This document shows positions 22,422-31,944 of a DNA stretch of 64,000 nucleotides, piece after piece (positions within the stretch are counted from its first letter, which is position 1; each line of letters begins with the position of its first letter). The position numbers and the translations under genes were made by a program. Source of the stretch: Neurospora tetrasperma FGSC 2508. Taxonomy: Eukaryota; Ascomycota; Sordariomycetes; Sordariales; Sordariaceae. The stretch is from assembly GCF_000213175.1 (NCBI RefSeq), contig NW_009799102.1, positions 2,580,309 through 2,644,308 of the forward strand. The letters run 5' to 3'. The notes under the pieces were generated by a model, which ran no database searches, had not been told where the DNA came from, and was given only the letters and a program-made list of their open reading frames with translations.

Positions 22422-23984
22422 ATGACTGCTGTCCCGTCCAGCCCATCGCAATTGTTACCACTCGATCGCCTCGCCCGCGCCTCTGCCATCGCGTCCTTAA
22501 CAGACATGAACAAGAACTGGAACGACCGGGCCGACAAGGACCTCTTCTTTACCATTCTCAATGTAAAGAACATCGGCGTCATCAGCGGCTCGGAATGGAT
22601 CACCATCGGCAACACCATGCGCGCCATGGGCTACGGCTTTACCAACGAGGGATGCCGGTAAGTGCTTTTGTTGTCGTGTTATTCGTGTTATCTCCATAAC
22701 AAACCTCAAGTCAACAAGGAGTTTGACTCGCGTGCCAAGTCATCAAACTACATATTGATTATCTTTTGGGATCCTGTATCCGTCTTGACTACTGGCATTG
22801 ATGCTGTCTTCTCTGTCTTCTCTGTCTCTCTCTGTTTGTTGTCTTGTGTTCCTCGTCATCGATCCATCCATCGTCTTTGCCTGTCTGTATGCATCAAGAC
22901 TGCATAAACATGTCGAGGTTTCGCCTAGATAAACCAACCAGGTTGACAAGAGGTCATTGTTACCACCCTGATCCATTGTTCATCCCTTAACAATCCTTAA
23001 CATGATTTCCCATGTGGTTGGATGGATAGCCGTGGATATACACAATCATTTTGTTCTCCATCAACTACTCACCTGTCTCGCCATGACATGCTTCAGCCGG
23101 CTTCCTTTGCCGCCAGTGCATATCAAGAACTGTGAGCTAACCTACCCACGGCAGACAACACTTCCAAGGCCTTCGCCGTGCCCAGCATAAGAGCGAAGGC
23201 GGCGTTGCAACCGCCTCCCCTGACCCCAACCGGAGGGTAGATCCCACTCTTAACCCAATCACAAGGAGGCCGGGACCTGGACGTGGTCGCCCTAAGAAGC
23301 AGCAAAACACGGCCCAGGGGCAGTCCCCCGCCAGCACGGCTTCGGTCTCCGAAACGGGAACCACCGGCCCCAGTGTTACCCCGATCCCTCCCCCGGTTGT
23401 TCCTGGTGCTCCCGGTCAGAGCACCACCGCGATCCCCGTCCCCGTTGTTCCTGGCATGCCCGCTCCGCCCGGTGGTATGCATCCCGCTGCCATGGCCCAG
23501 GTTCATGCCCAGGCCCAGGCCCAGGCCCAAGCCTACGCACAGCAGCAGCATGCCCAGGCTCAACTTCAAGCTCACGCGCAAGCTCAGGCTCATAACCAAG
23601 CTCAGGCTCAGCAGGCCCGCGTCCAGCAAAATGGACGAGGCGGAAACCAGGCTGGCGGTCAAGGGCCGGCTAACCAGGGTGTCCAGGCTCAATCTGGCGG
23701 ACAGTCGGCTGATGGAGATGATGTTGCCGTGGACCCTAGCCTCGAGGACGGCGACAACGACGAGCAGCAGCACCCCAACAAGCGACGCAAGATGGAACAG
23801 GACCCTCTGGACGACGCGGCGGTGCTGAATGCCTTGGCCGCCCACAACGACCCAGCATCAACCGCCGCACACTTTGCGCCAGAGTGAGTTGATCTTTACG
23901 TTGCCCCTCCTGTCTAACGCCTCACCTACCTATGCCGTTGCGGCGCTAAGATTTCCTTCAAGCTTCAACTACGAAGAGGCTTAA
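22422..23984 (+). CDS. M22: Myb-like domain and AT-hook protein with Ala-Gln repeats
   Basis: Three exons are predicted: 22422-22657, 23155-23883 and 23963-23984, giving about 328 aa. Exon 1 encodes NWNDRADKDLFFTIL ... MGYGFTNEGC and ends with the two bases CG before GTAAGT. Exon 2 supplies the last base of Arg and QHFQGLRR, completing the third helix of a Myb-like domain (residues about 31-90). A canonical AT-hook, GRGRPKK, follows at about residue 120, then a Pro-rich stretch, an Ala-Gln dipeptide repeat (QAQAQAQAYAQQQ) and an acidic/basic region (NKRRKMEQ). The last exon adds FNYEEA. Initiation at 22506 (MNKNWND) instead of 22422 is possible; the longer form is given. Intron 1 is long (497 nt). 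Its intron position and phase equal those of Mvar and M42. Confidence 0.75.
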
Positions 23985-24398
23985 GGTCCCAACAACCTTG
24001 ATTGCGGGCAGGTATGCGGTAAGGGAAGGTGGTTGATGGGCGTTTCCGGTTGTGTTTAATGGGATTCTGTGTTTCGGCTATAGGTATCTGGTCCCGGCCC
24101 CCCCCCCTCCGAACGTGTCAGGAGGTGGCAGTTGGTGTGTGTTTTAGTTATCGAGCAGTTATCGAGTACGTTTTCGACGTCGACGATTGTATTTTGCCCG
24201 CTCCGACTTGTCTTGCAGGATGGTCACGAGCATCACACTTGCAACGAGTACGGCTTCTTTTATGCGTTTCATGGCCTGAGATATTCGTTTCGGTATAAGT
24301 CACCTGTTTTGTTATCTCTCGTTTCCTATTCGTTGCCTGTGATGAAATATGATAACAGTGTTCTCATAGCGAGTCGGCTTTCCTTCCCCTCTTTCGGG

Positions 24399-24406
24399 TA
24401 TATAAT
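24399..24406 (+). promoter_or_regulatory. TATA-like box for first exon A
   Basis: TATATAAT lies about 200 nt before the exon A ATG at 24602 and is followed by a CT-rich stretch, the usual look of a strong Neurospora promoter. It argues against starting at the in-frame ATG at 24407, only one base beyond the box. Confidence 0.5.
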
Positions 24407-24601
24407 GTGACAACAATCTCAAGCCCTCCCATCTCTCCTCCTCCCCCTCCCCCACATCTTCCACGGTTCATCAACTTCTCGAGATCAACCTCAACTATCT
24501 GGTCTTCCTCAAGCCATCAGCCCATTGCTGCTCACGTTGAACTCAACAAGCCAGTCAACAGAACCGTATTACGCGCTTCTCGCCCAACAACACTCGTCAC
24601 A

Positions 24602-24783
24602 ATGTCTAATGCCGACGAGATCCCCAAGGAGAGCAAGTGGGGCAACGATGCACACTCAGCTCTCTGCGTAGCTCTCGCCGAGGCCCTGATTGCTGCTGGA
24701 AGCAGTCCCGCGCAGAAGAAAGACCTCATTATGGCCGTCATGAAGGCGTGTGGTCAACTTGGATTTACATGGGAATCTGTGCG
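24602..24783 (+). CDS. Mvar alternative first exon A
   Basis: Starts in an excellent context (TCACAATGTC) and encodes SKWGNDAHSALCVALAEAL ... CGQLGFTWESV, then CG before a GTAAGTG donor (phase 2). Without splicing it would stop at once (CGG TAA), so the exon only makes sense when joined onward. Joined to the shared exon at 26970 it completes Arg and continues QHLQKLRR, giving a 163-aa protein. No local acceptor between here and exon B restores helix 3. The implied intron is about 2.2 kb, long for this type of organism. An orphan exon left by duplication is the alternative. Confidence 0.6.
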
Positions 24784-25023
24784 GTAAGTGTGATACGTGT
24801 GTTCTTATTGGGTTTCCAGCTGTACCGCCCGCGTTTTGTCTGCTTGTGTTTCTTTTGTTTTGTTATTCAAAGTTACCAAAAACGCGTCTTCCTCTTCCTG
24901 CCATGCCCTTTTCTCCCACCTTCATTACTCCCACAAAACTTCTGCGATATCTACGCTACAACTACAAACGGTTCAACTTTTTGTCCCACCACCCAGCCCT
25001 TCCTTCCGAGAAGTCATCGCAAA

Positions 25024-25172
25024 ATGCCGCGTTGGGACGAGCAGACCCATATCGATCTGATGATCGCCCTCTACACGGCCTTGCAACCCAGCATGACCAA
25101 GGAAATACAGGACTTTGTCGTCGAGGCCATGCGATCCAAAGGCCATGAAGACGTTGGATGGGACGCGCTCCG
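25024..25172 (+). CDS. Mvar alternative first exon B
   Basis: Starts MPRWDEQTHIDLMIALYTAL in a CAAAATGCC context and ends GHEDVGWDALR at CG/GTAAGC, phase 2. It has the same W-x(5)-H-x(2)-L opening and the same end point as exons A and C-F, but most residues between differ. Spliced to 26970 it gives a 152-aa protein. I see no TATA box in the 240 nt before it, which are CT-rich. Confidence 0.6.
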
Positions 25173-25261
25173 GTAAGCTACATGCGGTGAACCGATTTGG
25201 TGCTCGTTCCCTTACCCAGTTTGATCGTCTTGTCTCGCCAAGTGGCTTGCAAACTCGATGC

Positions 25262-25267
25262 TATAAA
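25262..25267 (+). promoter_or_regulatory. TATA box for first exon C
   Basis: TATAAA followed by a CCCCTCCTTTCTT pyrimidine tract, 147 nt before the exon C ATG and 90 nt after the exon B donor. Confidence 0.6.
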
Positions 25268-25413
25268 ACCCCTCCTTTCTTCCGGCTAGCTGTATCCGAG
25301 TTCTCTCCCCTTTCCCTCAAACACACAAAGACCCAGCATCGTCCTCGCCCTTCTCTCACCCTTCCACGAAAACCTACTTCACATCAACGGAAAGTCCTCG
25401 CATTGCAATCAAA

Positions 25414-25547
25414 ATGCCCAAGTGGGAGGAAATCCGCGATGATCTCTTCCGCGCGTACATGAACGCTACTGGCGTGATCACCCCGGAGATGCAGGTCTCG
25501 ATCGAGAAGTCCATGCAACCGTATGGTATGAAATGGAATGCCATTAG
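25414..25547 (+). CDS. Mvar alternative first exon C
   Basis: Starts MPKWEEIRDDLFRAYMNATG (TCAAAATGCCC context) and ends YGMKWNAIR at AG/GTATGT, phase 2. This is the shortest and most diverged version; the His of the other exons is Asp here. Joined to 26970 it gives a 147-aa protein with QHLQKLRR restored. A run of 48 T begins 39 nt after its donor. Confidence 0.6.
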
Positions 25548-25584
25548 GTATGTGATTATTATAGCAGGCGGGCGTCTTTTCTTT

Positions 25585-25586
<2 letters not shown>

Positions 25587-25634
<48 letters not shown>
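25587..25634 (+). repeat. Poly(T) tract of 48
   Basis: An uninterrupted T run, preceded by CTTTTC steps. It lies in the predicted intron of form C and upstream of the exon D promoter. The long poly-Lys frames on the other strand are only its shadow. Confidence 0.95.
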
Positions 25635-25636
<2 letters not shown>

Positions 25637-25696
25637 GAACTCGGAGGTACCAGATCCACCCACAGCTGGTCTTGATCCAGCACTGTCTGTTTGTGC

Positions 25697-25702
25697 TATA
25701 AG
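25697..25702 (+). promoter_or_regulatory. TATA-like box for first exon D
   Basis: TATAAG followed by TTCTCTCCCCTTCT, 133 nt before the exon D ATG. Confidence 0.45.
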
Positions 25703-25829
25703 TTCTCTCCCCTTCTGGTCCTGCTCCTCTCTCCCTCCTTCTCCCCAGCAACCTACATGGTCCATTGCTGCCGGCTCACCAATTCCATCATCCCATCTCA
25801 ACACAACCAACATATCCAACTCAGTCACC

Positions 25830-26002
25830 ATGTCTTCGCAGCGGTCTGCGCAGCGAAACTTGACCAGGTGGGATCAAAAGACTCACGAGGACATCATGTT
25901 GGCGATGTTTGAGCATTTCCGTCCCACGGCAGCTGACATGAAGGAGATCGTTGAGCTCCTTCATGTCCAGAAGGGTCACACCTTCACAGATGGCGCTCTA
26001 TT
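25830..26002 (+). CDS. Mvar alternative first exon D
   Basis: Starts MSSQRSAQRNLTRWDQKTHE (TCACCATGTC context) and ends KGHTFTDGALL at TT/GTACGT, phase 2, so the split residue becomes Leu instead of Arg. Joined to 26970 it gives a 160-aa protein. The W-D-x3-T-H-x-D opening resembles exon B most. Confidence 0.6.
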
Positions 26003-26062
26003 GTACGTTGAGACGAAACCGAGAGGATCTCCACCTTTCGCTTCGTTTGCTTCCCCATGGAG

Positions 26063-26068
26063 TATAAA
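26063..26068 (+). promoter_or_regulatory. TATA box for first exon E
   Basis: TATAAA followed by a long CCTCCTCTCTCCCTCC tract, 175 nt before the exon E ATG and only 60 nt after the exon D donor. Confidence 0.6.
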
Positions 26069-26237
26069 GATCCCTCCTCTCTCCCTCCCTCTTCCCTCCT
26101 CGCTCTCTCACTCTTTCACATCTCCATCAACACCATCGCAGCAGTAGCAACAACACACTATCAGCACAACCACCAACCCCCAGAGCTTCGCCTTGTGCTT
26201 CAGTTTCGCAAAGAATCAAGCTGCTCTCAGCCTCAAG

Positions 26238-26428
26238 ATGGAGGAAGAGGACCACGAAGCACAGTTCTACGTGGCCAAGGCTTCCAAGCCCACCAACTGG
26301 GACCACGATGCCCATCTGACGCTGCTCCAGGCCGTCATGATTGAGGCGCTTCCTTCGAAGCCCCAGTGGGACAGGATTCTGCAGCGCGTTGCTAGAAAAG
26401 GCTATACATATACACAAACTGCAGTGCT
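26238..26428 (+). CDS. Mvar alternative first exon E
   Basis: Starts MEEEDHEAQFYVAKASKPTN, continues WDHDAHLTLLQAVMIEALP and ends KGYTYTQTAVL at CT/GTAAGA, phase 2. Joined to 26970 it gives a 166-aa protein. It carries an acidic N-terminal extension before the Trp that the other exons lack. Confidence 0.6.
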
Positions 26429-26652
26429 GTAAGAATTCAAGCCCGTTCTTGCCGCTTTTTCTGCCGCATTCCACCCGGGTGGGCGGTCACCTTATCCTCC
26501 CCTTGGCCCCTCTTTTCATTACTACCTATACATTTTTTCTGCCGGTTTGGGCCACATCACTCCTCCCTTCCTCCCGCAACTCACTTTCCAACTTACTTCC
26601 CACCACCTCCTACATCAAGCACCACCACGTCTGCTCTCCAGCCTCATCCATC

Positions 26653-27345
26653 ATGGTGGATTCGGAAACCGAAAAGGTCGCCGAGACCAGAATGACGTGG
26701 AACCACAATGCCGACAAGCACCTCATCGGCTGCGTCGTTGATGAGATTGTTCCCGGCGAGGAGACCTACAGAAATCTTGCAGCGCGCATGAATACGTTGG
26801 GTTATGGCTGCACACCCAAGGCCGTGAAGTAGGCTGCTACTAACCATCTTTCTTTTGCCTCTGCTTTTCTATCGCTTTCTTCGTTCGCGCTTTACCTTAA
26901 TTTTTCATTTCAACTTGACCACTTCATATGTGATCAAACAACCAATACTAACCACCTTCTCATCCACAGGCAGCACCTTCAGAAACTCCGCCGGAAGGAA
27001 GGCGTTTCCGCGGCGGTCGCCTCTGACAGCGGCGCTAACACGTCCACCCCGACCAAGGGCCGCAAGCGCGCTGCTCCCGGCAGCGGCGTCAAGAAGACTC
27101 CCGGCACCGGTCGCGGCAAGAAGGCTGCTGCTGCCAAGACTGCTCCCTTGGTGATCAACTCGGACGATGAGGATGACATCAAGGAGTCTCCGGAGAAGAA
27201 GCTCAAGACGGAGGAGAGCAAGGTGAAGGAGGAGTATGATGATGGGTGAGTACCTTGCTGAATGTCCTGTGTCACGGGGAGTGGAAAGTAAGGATGCTAA
27301 CATTGAGATAGTGTCGACGACTACATGTACCCTAATGAGATTTAA
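26653..27345 (+). CDS. Mvar form F: last first-exon plus the shared exons
   Basis: Exon F (26653-26828) encodes MVDSETEKVAETRMTWNHNA ... LGYGCTPKAV and ends AA/GTAGGC. A 141-nt intron leads to the shared exon 26970-27245, which supplies (K)QHLQKLRRKEG, a Ser/Thr-rich linker, basic AT-hook-like stretches (GRKRAAPGSGVKKTPGTGRG) and the acidic INSDDEDDIKESPEKKLKTE. A 66-nt intron (GTGAGT, GCTAAC branch site, TAG) precedes the last exon, VDDYMYPNEI (27312-27345). The product is 161 aa. This is the only one of the six first exons that has a normal short intron to the shared exon, so it is the safest transcript. All six first exons give an intact frame with the same shared part. Nuclear DNA binding is inferred from domains. 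Confidence 0.8.
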
Positions 27346-29452
27346 TCTCTGCTGGGTTGGATGTCGTCCGTTGCGGCTGCGATGATTCGTGGATTTTTAC
27401 CATGAACTGCTTGCTGCTGTCTAGCTCAACCCCAAACAACCATCGGAACCATTTGCAGGAAGTCCCAGTTGACTTTTGACTTCGACTATCGACAATGGAT
27501 CTGAAGGTCACGGGCGTGAGTTACATGGATGGACAGACGGTAGTCTTCTCGCCTCTTCTTCACTCAACAACACATCTGCATACGACTCACGGAACGTTTT
27601 ATGGACATGGACATAGATCGGACTCTAACGGACTTTTCATATTTTCGCTGGCTGGCATTGACATCTGATGGACATGGTTGGTAACAGATACCACGATACT
27701 TGGCTTTACAACACATTCGACATCTCTGGAGCACTTTCACCTCTACTTTCGGCTTTCGTTTTTATAGCATGGAGTTGGAAGGAAAAGGATTAGCAGGCGC
27801 AAAGGATTTGTTGCTGGGTCTGGTCTGGTCTAGTGGCGTTTGGCCTTAAGCATCCGTCGGGGTTTTGCTGGTTTATGGAATGGAAATGATTCATGGTCTA
27901 GTCTGTTTTCTGGTATGGACAGATGGTTTTTCGTTCATAGTATCGCAGGACTCATGGATGGGATAGCATTGATAGAACCTCGACAGGTGAGGTGTTGAGG
28001 ATCGAATCATTGATGCTTTCCCCTTACTTTTTCCTCTCGAAAATGGAAGTGACTTTGATACATGTGACTTGCTTCCAACCTGCAGCCGTGTTGTACATGT
28101 CTTGTCCATGACAAAATTGATGGGGTCTCTGTCCGTAGCTAGAAAAGGCCTTTACAAGACTGTAACAGAAGTTACAGGAACTCGAAAACACATTAGCTAG
28201 AGTTCCTTGGGGATATTTTCATCCAATAACTGCCTCAAAATTAGGGTCAAAGATATCACGAAGATGCTCAGATGCATGATAAGTATATACCCATGGTCTA
28301 CTGTACTAGCCGTTACGTTTTCAGTTTATTCTCATGGTCATTCGGCAAGTCAACCTGGTCCCAACAATTTCTGCCAGGGACGAGCTTGTATAGCAGTGTT
28401 CATTACCTAGAGGTACATTCGAGCCTGCGCGTAGCGACTACGCATTGGCCCCGCTAAAGTCCACATGCCAAGTTTTTGCCCCGACAGGTGCGCTGCATTT
28501 GAACAAGCATTACATCCCGCACCAGAAGCTTCTGTGCTTGTGATTACTTGTTATGAGAGTTTCAACAGATTCATTCACTGGCACAAGGCTTTCCTGCAGT
28601 AAATGCTTGTTTTGGTCAAGTTCTCAACGAGTGTCCACCGAGCGTCTGTCGCTGCGCAAGCAAAAGAAAAAGTGGGTCAATTTCAGGGGCTGTGGCACAG
28701 AGAGTGCATGGCAGTCGGAAGGTGCACTCCGCGGCCAACACACAGGTTGTGCTCGACCTTGACATAAGTACCTACCTTGGGAAATTGCACTGGTTGACAT
28801 CACGATGGCTGGCAACTATGACTGCGAACTTTTCTTTTCTTTTTCCTCTGAGTGACAACGTTCCTTTTGCTATTGTCGCGACGGGAAGTCGATAGATTCC
28901 ATTGTCTTTTCATCCACCACCACGCAGCATCTCCGTTGCCACACAAGTACAAGGGAAAGCAACAGAATGGTGTCAATCATGAAAACCAATCTATCACATC
29001 GTGGCAACCGACTCTATTGCTATACGGAAGCAAAGACCTTTATCCTCGCCAAAGAAGAACCTCCAGACTCCGAGCGTGATCAAGATGAATGCGATGACCA
29101 ACAAGAGCGCCGAGCCAATGTACGAAACCGAGAACCGACCAAAGGCGACAACCCAACTCTAGCGCCAGTAAACCAGAAGTGAAAGCGACCCTCGAAACAT
29201 GACCAACTCCGGGAATGCAAATGTCTAAACCCAAGTCCCAACTCCAAGATTGGAAAGCAGAAAGCAGAGGAATTCCATCAGCCAAAGCAAAATCCCAAAA
29301 GAGCCGCCAGGATATGACCAAGGAAAACCCCAACCACAAAGGAGCGACAAGAGGCGAAATCTTTGATGTTGAGGCCGTATTGTACCTAGTTATCGGTCGT
29401 ATGCGAGAAGGTACGGTACCGGCTGTCGCAGTTGGTGCTGCGTGGCGAGATT
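27346..29452. other. 2.1 kb between the Mvar stop and the M30 3' UTR intron
   Basis: No gene seen. The left half must hold the Mvar 3' UTR, and the right end the M30 3' UTR. The 16-mer CCCCGCTAAAGTCCAC at 28449-28464 recurs at 53524-53539. Confidence 0.4.
29209..29233 (-). repeat. Element in the M30 3' UTR shared with M37
   Basis: On the minus strand TGGGTTTAGACATTTGCATT followed by CCCGG matches 38180-38204 on the plus strand in 24 of 25 bases. Both lie about 300-350 nt beyond the stop codon of their gene. Weaker similarity extends over roughly 150 nt around it. Confidence 0.7.
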
Positions 29453-29536
29453 CTGCGTCCAATATCGTTAGAAACCATCCAACATATCAAGGGAATAGAG
29501 GAAAGACAGAGGAAGTGGGACGACAGGAGCACTTAC
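29453..29536 (-). other. Predicted 3' UTR intron of M30 starting right after the stop codon
   Basis: The stop TAG (29539-29537) is followed directly by a perfect GTAAGT donor. TTTCTAACG branch site and GACGCAG acceptor end the intron 84 nt later. Confidence 0.65.
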
Positions 29537-30391
29537 CTAGATCTCGTCAGGGTCAATACCACCCACAAGATGAACAGCGTCAGCCGCATCATCAGCAGCG
29601 AGAGTGTCGGCGATAGCCTCAAGCTCCGAGACACCTTGCATGGCAACGTCGATGTTGCTGTTGTCGCCATCCTTGATGGTATCACCAACAGGAGAAGAAG
29701 CAGACGCAAAGCCAGCACCAGTCGTGCCGTCGGCCGGCTCGTTGACGGGAGCAGCAGCAGCAGCAGCAGCAGCTGCCAACGCGGCCTTTTGCTTGGCCGT
29801 CATACGCGGCTTGCGCGGCGTGGCCTTTTTCTTCGCGGGAGTTTCCTCGAAGAGAATCGCATCGGGGTCGCTCGCGTCCTCGGCGGAACGCTTCACGCCA
29901 GAGCCAGTCTTGGACGGCGTCTCAGGTGTCAGGTCGCCGAGATCCAAGTTTCCCAGGGCAGGGCCTGGGGTGGAAAGGGCGACGTCCTCGTCGCCACCGT
30001 TGCCGGGGGTGAGCGTCATGGCCTTCTTGGGGGGGCGACCACGGCCGCGCTTGACCGGGGTGATACCAACTTCGCCATTCTCGGCGGCGGCGGCAGCAGC
30101 AGCAGGAGCTGCCTTCTTTGCGCTGACAGAGGCCGCGCCAGCAGCAGCGCCGTCAGGAAGGCCATCCAAGTTGAGATCACACTTCTTGCGAAGCAGTCTC
30201 CACGCCTCTCTGGCACTCTTGGCGTTCTTCTGGCCGAGAGACTCGGCGACTTTCTCCCAATTGGCATCGACTTTGGTGGTCAGGTTCTCCAAGATGGCGC
30301 AAACCACCTTGGTCTCTTGGAAGGTGAGAGCCTGTCCATTGATGACAGGGCCGGATGTAGCGCCCTCAGCGGGAGCGGCTTTGAGAGGCAT
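29537..30391 (-). CDS. M30: Myb/SANT-like and AT-hook protein
   Basis: Intronless coding region, 284 aa. Residues about 18-75 form the domain: LTFQETKVVCAILENL, DANWEKVAESLGQ, AREAWRLLRKKCDL. Then come an AT-hook (VKRGRGRPPKK), LTPETPSK, and the block KRSAEDASDPDA...ETPAKKKATPRKPRMTAKQK with an Ala run, as in M32, M35 and M37. The C-terminal part has NIDVAMQGV and ends DPDEI. The start at 30391 (MPLKAAPAEG) was chosen over upstream in-frame ATGs because the leader contains clear intron signals (GTGAGT near 30700 and GTAAGT near 30535, on the minus strand). It is divergent to M32. Confidence 0.85.
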   Translation of the reverse strand: MPLKAAPAEGATSGPVINGQALTFQETKVVCAILENLTTKVDANWEKVAESLGQKNAKSAREAWRLLRKKCDLNLDGLPDGAAAGAASVSAKKAAPAAAAAAAENGEVGITPVKRGRGRPPKKAMTLTPGNGGDEDVALSTPGPALGNLDLGDLTPETPSKTGSGVKRSAEDASDPDAILFEETPAKKKATPRKPRMTAKQKAALAAAAAAAAAPVNEPADGTTGAGFASASSPVGDTIKDGDNSNIDVAMQGVSELEAIADTLAADDAADAVHLVGGIDPDEI

Positions 30392-30886
30392 CTTGACTGC
30401 TTGGTATAGCTTTGGCGGGTGAGGAGTGGTCAGTCTCTTGTGAAGTAATTGGCGAGCAATAAGGTAATGGAAGGATAAGAGCACGAGAATATGAAGGTAA
30501 TGTCCTTGTGATTTGATTTGGATCGAGCGACTTACGTTCGAGTGGCAGAGGTGAATATTCTTGCAATAATCAGAAATCGTAGGCAACGAGGTGATCGTGA
30601 GCCCAAGCGAATTCTGCCAGCGACGAGGACGAACTTGTCGGTCAATGCCTGAGCATGGCTTGAATGCAATTTTGATGGAAGAAGACAAGGCTATACTCAC
30701 CAGACGAAGGGGCTGTTGACGACGAGTTCTGCCCGGAGCAAGAGCTAACTGAGACACTGAGTGGTGATTGGTGATGACGGAAGCTGTCGAAGTTGTTGCT
30801 TGGGAAAAGAAGAGCGCCCTGACGAGAAGGGTACCAAACAACAAAAGAATAAGGAGTGGAGTTCTTGCCGGCGGGAGGGGGGAAGT

Positions 30887-30900
30887 AAGATGTCACGACC
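30887..30900 (+). promoter_or_regulatory. Promoter-proximal element shared by M30 and M35
   Basis: AAGATGTCACGACC here and AAGACGTTACGACC at 36054-36067 differ at two bases. Each is preceded by a GGAGGGGG-type purine run and followed by GAAAACC. Each lies upstream of a minus-strand cluster gene, so it may be a shared regulatory site or just duplicated promoter sequence. Confidence 0.35.
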
Positions 30901-31793
30901 GGAAAACCCTCGCTTACAAGAACACTCGCCCGCAAAAACCAGCGTGTGACCACTTAGTCGCCTACCCCTAAAGGTCCTCACGATAAACGTCCTCTTGTTG
31001 GCCAATGGGGACAGCTCACAGCAAAAATTGTACGAAATAGAAGGAAGCCTGCATGATAATGGTATCAAAATCCTGCGGAACTTCTTCGACTACCAAGCTT
31101 CAGACGGCAAACTTTCCATAACGTTTGCCGGAGACACCTCCTCGTGACCATTTATCTATGCCCCCTCCCGGCCCGGGGGCCAAGAACTTCTACGCTACGC
31201 CACTGAGGGCTGCTCTTCACGGCCGGCACTCCAAGCAGAAACGATAAACCAGATACATTATCCACAATGGCCAGCTACCGGTACGTCGGGTCCATAAACG
31301 TTTGCTCCCAAAGCATACCGTTTGGTGAGGCAGAGATAGAAAGCCCATCTCTTCTGCCCTAGTGTCTGGTAGTCTAGTGCCGGTCTCTGAGGGGGGCCAC
31401 TTGGTACCTGGTACAAAACTTTGAGGGTCTGGAGCTAGTAATAGCTGGTATCTGGTTGCCGTTGGACAGCAGTGTTACCAGAAATTGCCGGACTGATACC
31501 TCCCGATCTAAAACGCTTGGTGAATTGGTACAAGCCCGATGATATTTTCCAAGCCAAGCGTGACGTCTGGTATTCGCAGCTCCCCTAGTACCCGACTGAT
31601 GACAGTTCTACACCGGGCTTCTGCTTCCACTACTTGAACTGTGAACTCTTTTTTCCTTGCCTTACCGTCGAGAAATTCTATTTTTCTCAACCAAACATCA
31701 CCAACTTGTTTCCTTCAGCATCCTTCAGCATACACCAAGCTCACCTCCACGGTCTGTTTCCAGCAAGACACTCGCCAATAGCTTCCCGTTCTT

Positions 31794-31916
31794 GTGAGTA
31801 GACGACCTTTTTCCTAGTAGCTTTACCTACCATGCCAATTGGGTCTACCTTTTCTGCTCGTGGCTGCGGTAGGATCATCTTCAGGCGCCTTCTGACAAGT
31901 TCTCTCACATCGCTAG
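31794..31916 (+). other. Predicted leader intron of M32
   Basis: GTGAGT donor, TCTGACAAG branch site, ATCGCTAG acceptor, 28 nt before the M32 ATG. Confidence 0.6.
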
Positions 31917-31944
31917 ACTCCGCAAACAACAGACCTCTGCCATC

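Noticed and set aside
24407-24601. In-frame N-terminal extension of exon A
   Set aside because: The ATG at 24407 is directly after the TATA-like box, so transcripts should start later; the ATG at 24602 has a better context.
25374-25831. Lysine-rich minus-strand frames
   Set aside because: Created by the 48-T run.
24602-26652. Exons A-E as five separate dead gene copies
   Set aside because: Kept as an alternative but not preferred: all five retain start context, open frame, donor and phase, and most have a TATA-like box, which is unlikely for decayed copies.
29432-30409. Long plus-strand frame opposite M30
   Set aside because: Its translation is a mirror of the Ala/Ser-coding M30 sequence (Ser/Arg-rich low complexity), while the minus strand has the domain, AT-hook and splice signals.
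30392-30844. In-frame upstream extension of M30 (similar extensions for M35 and M37)
   Set aside because: They run across leader intron signals and do not resemble each other, while the chosen starts all begin MPxK/MAPK.
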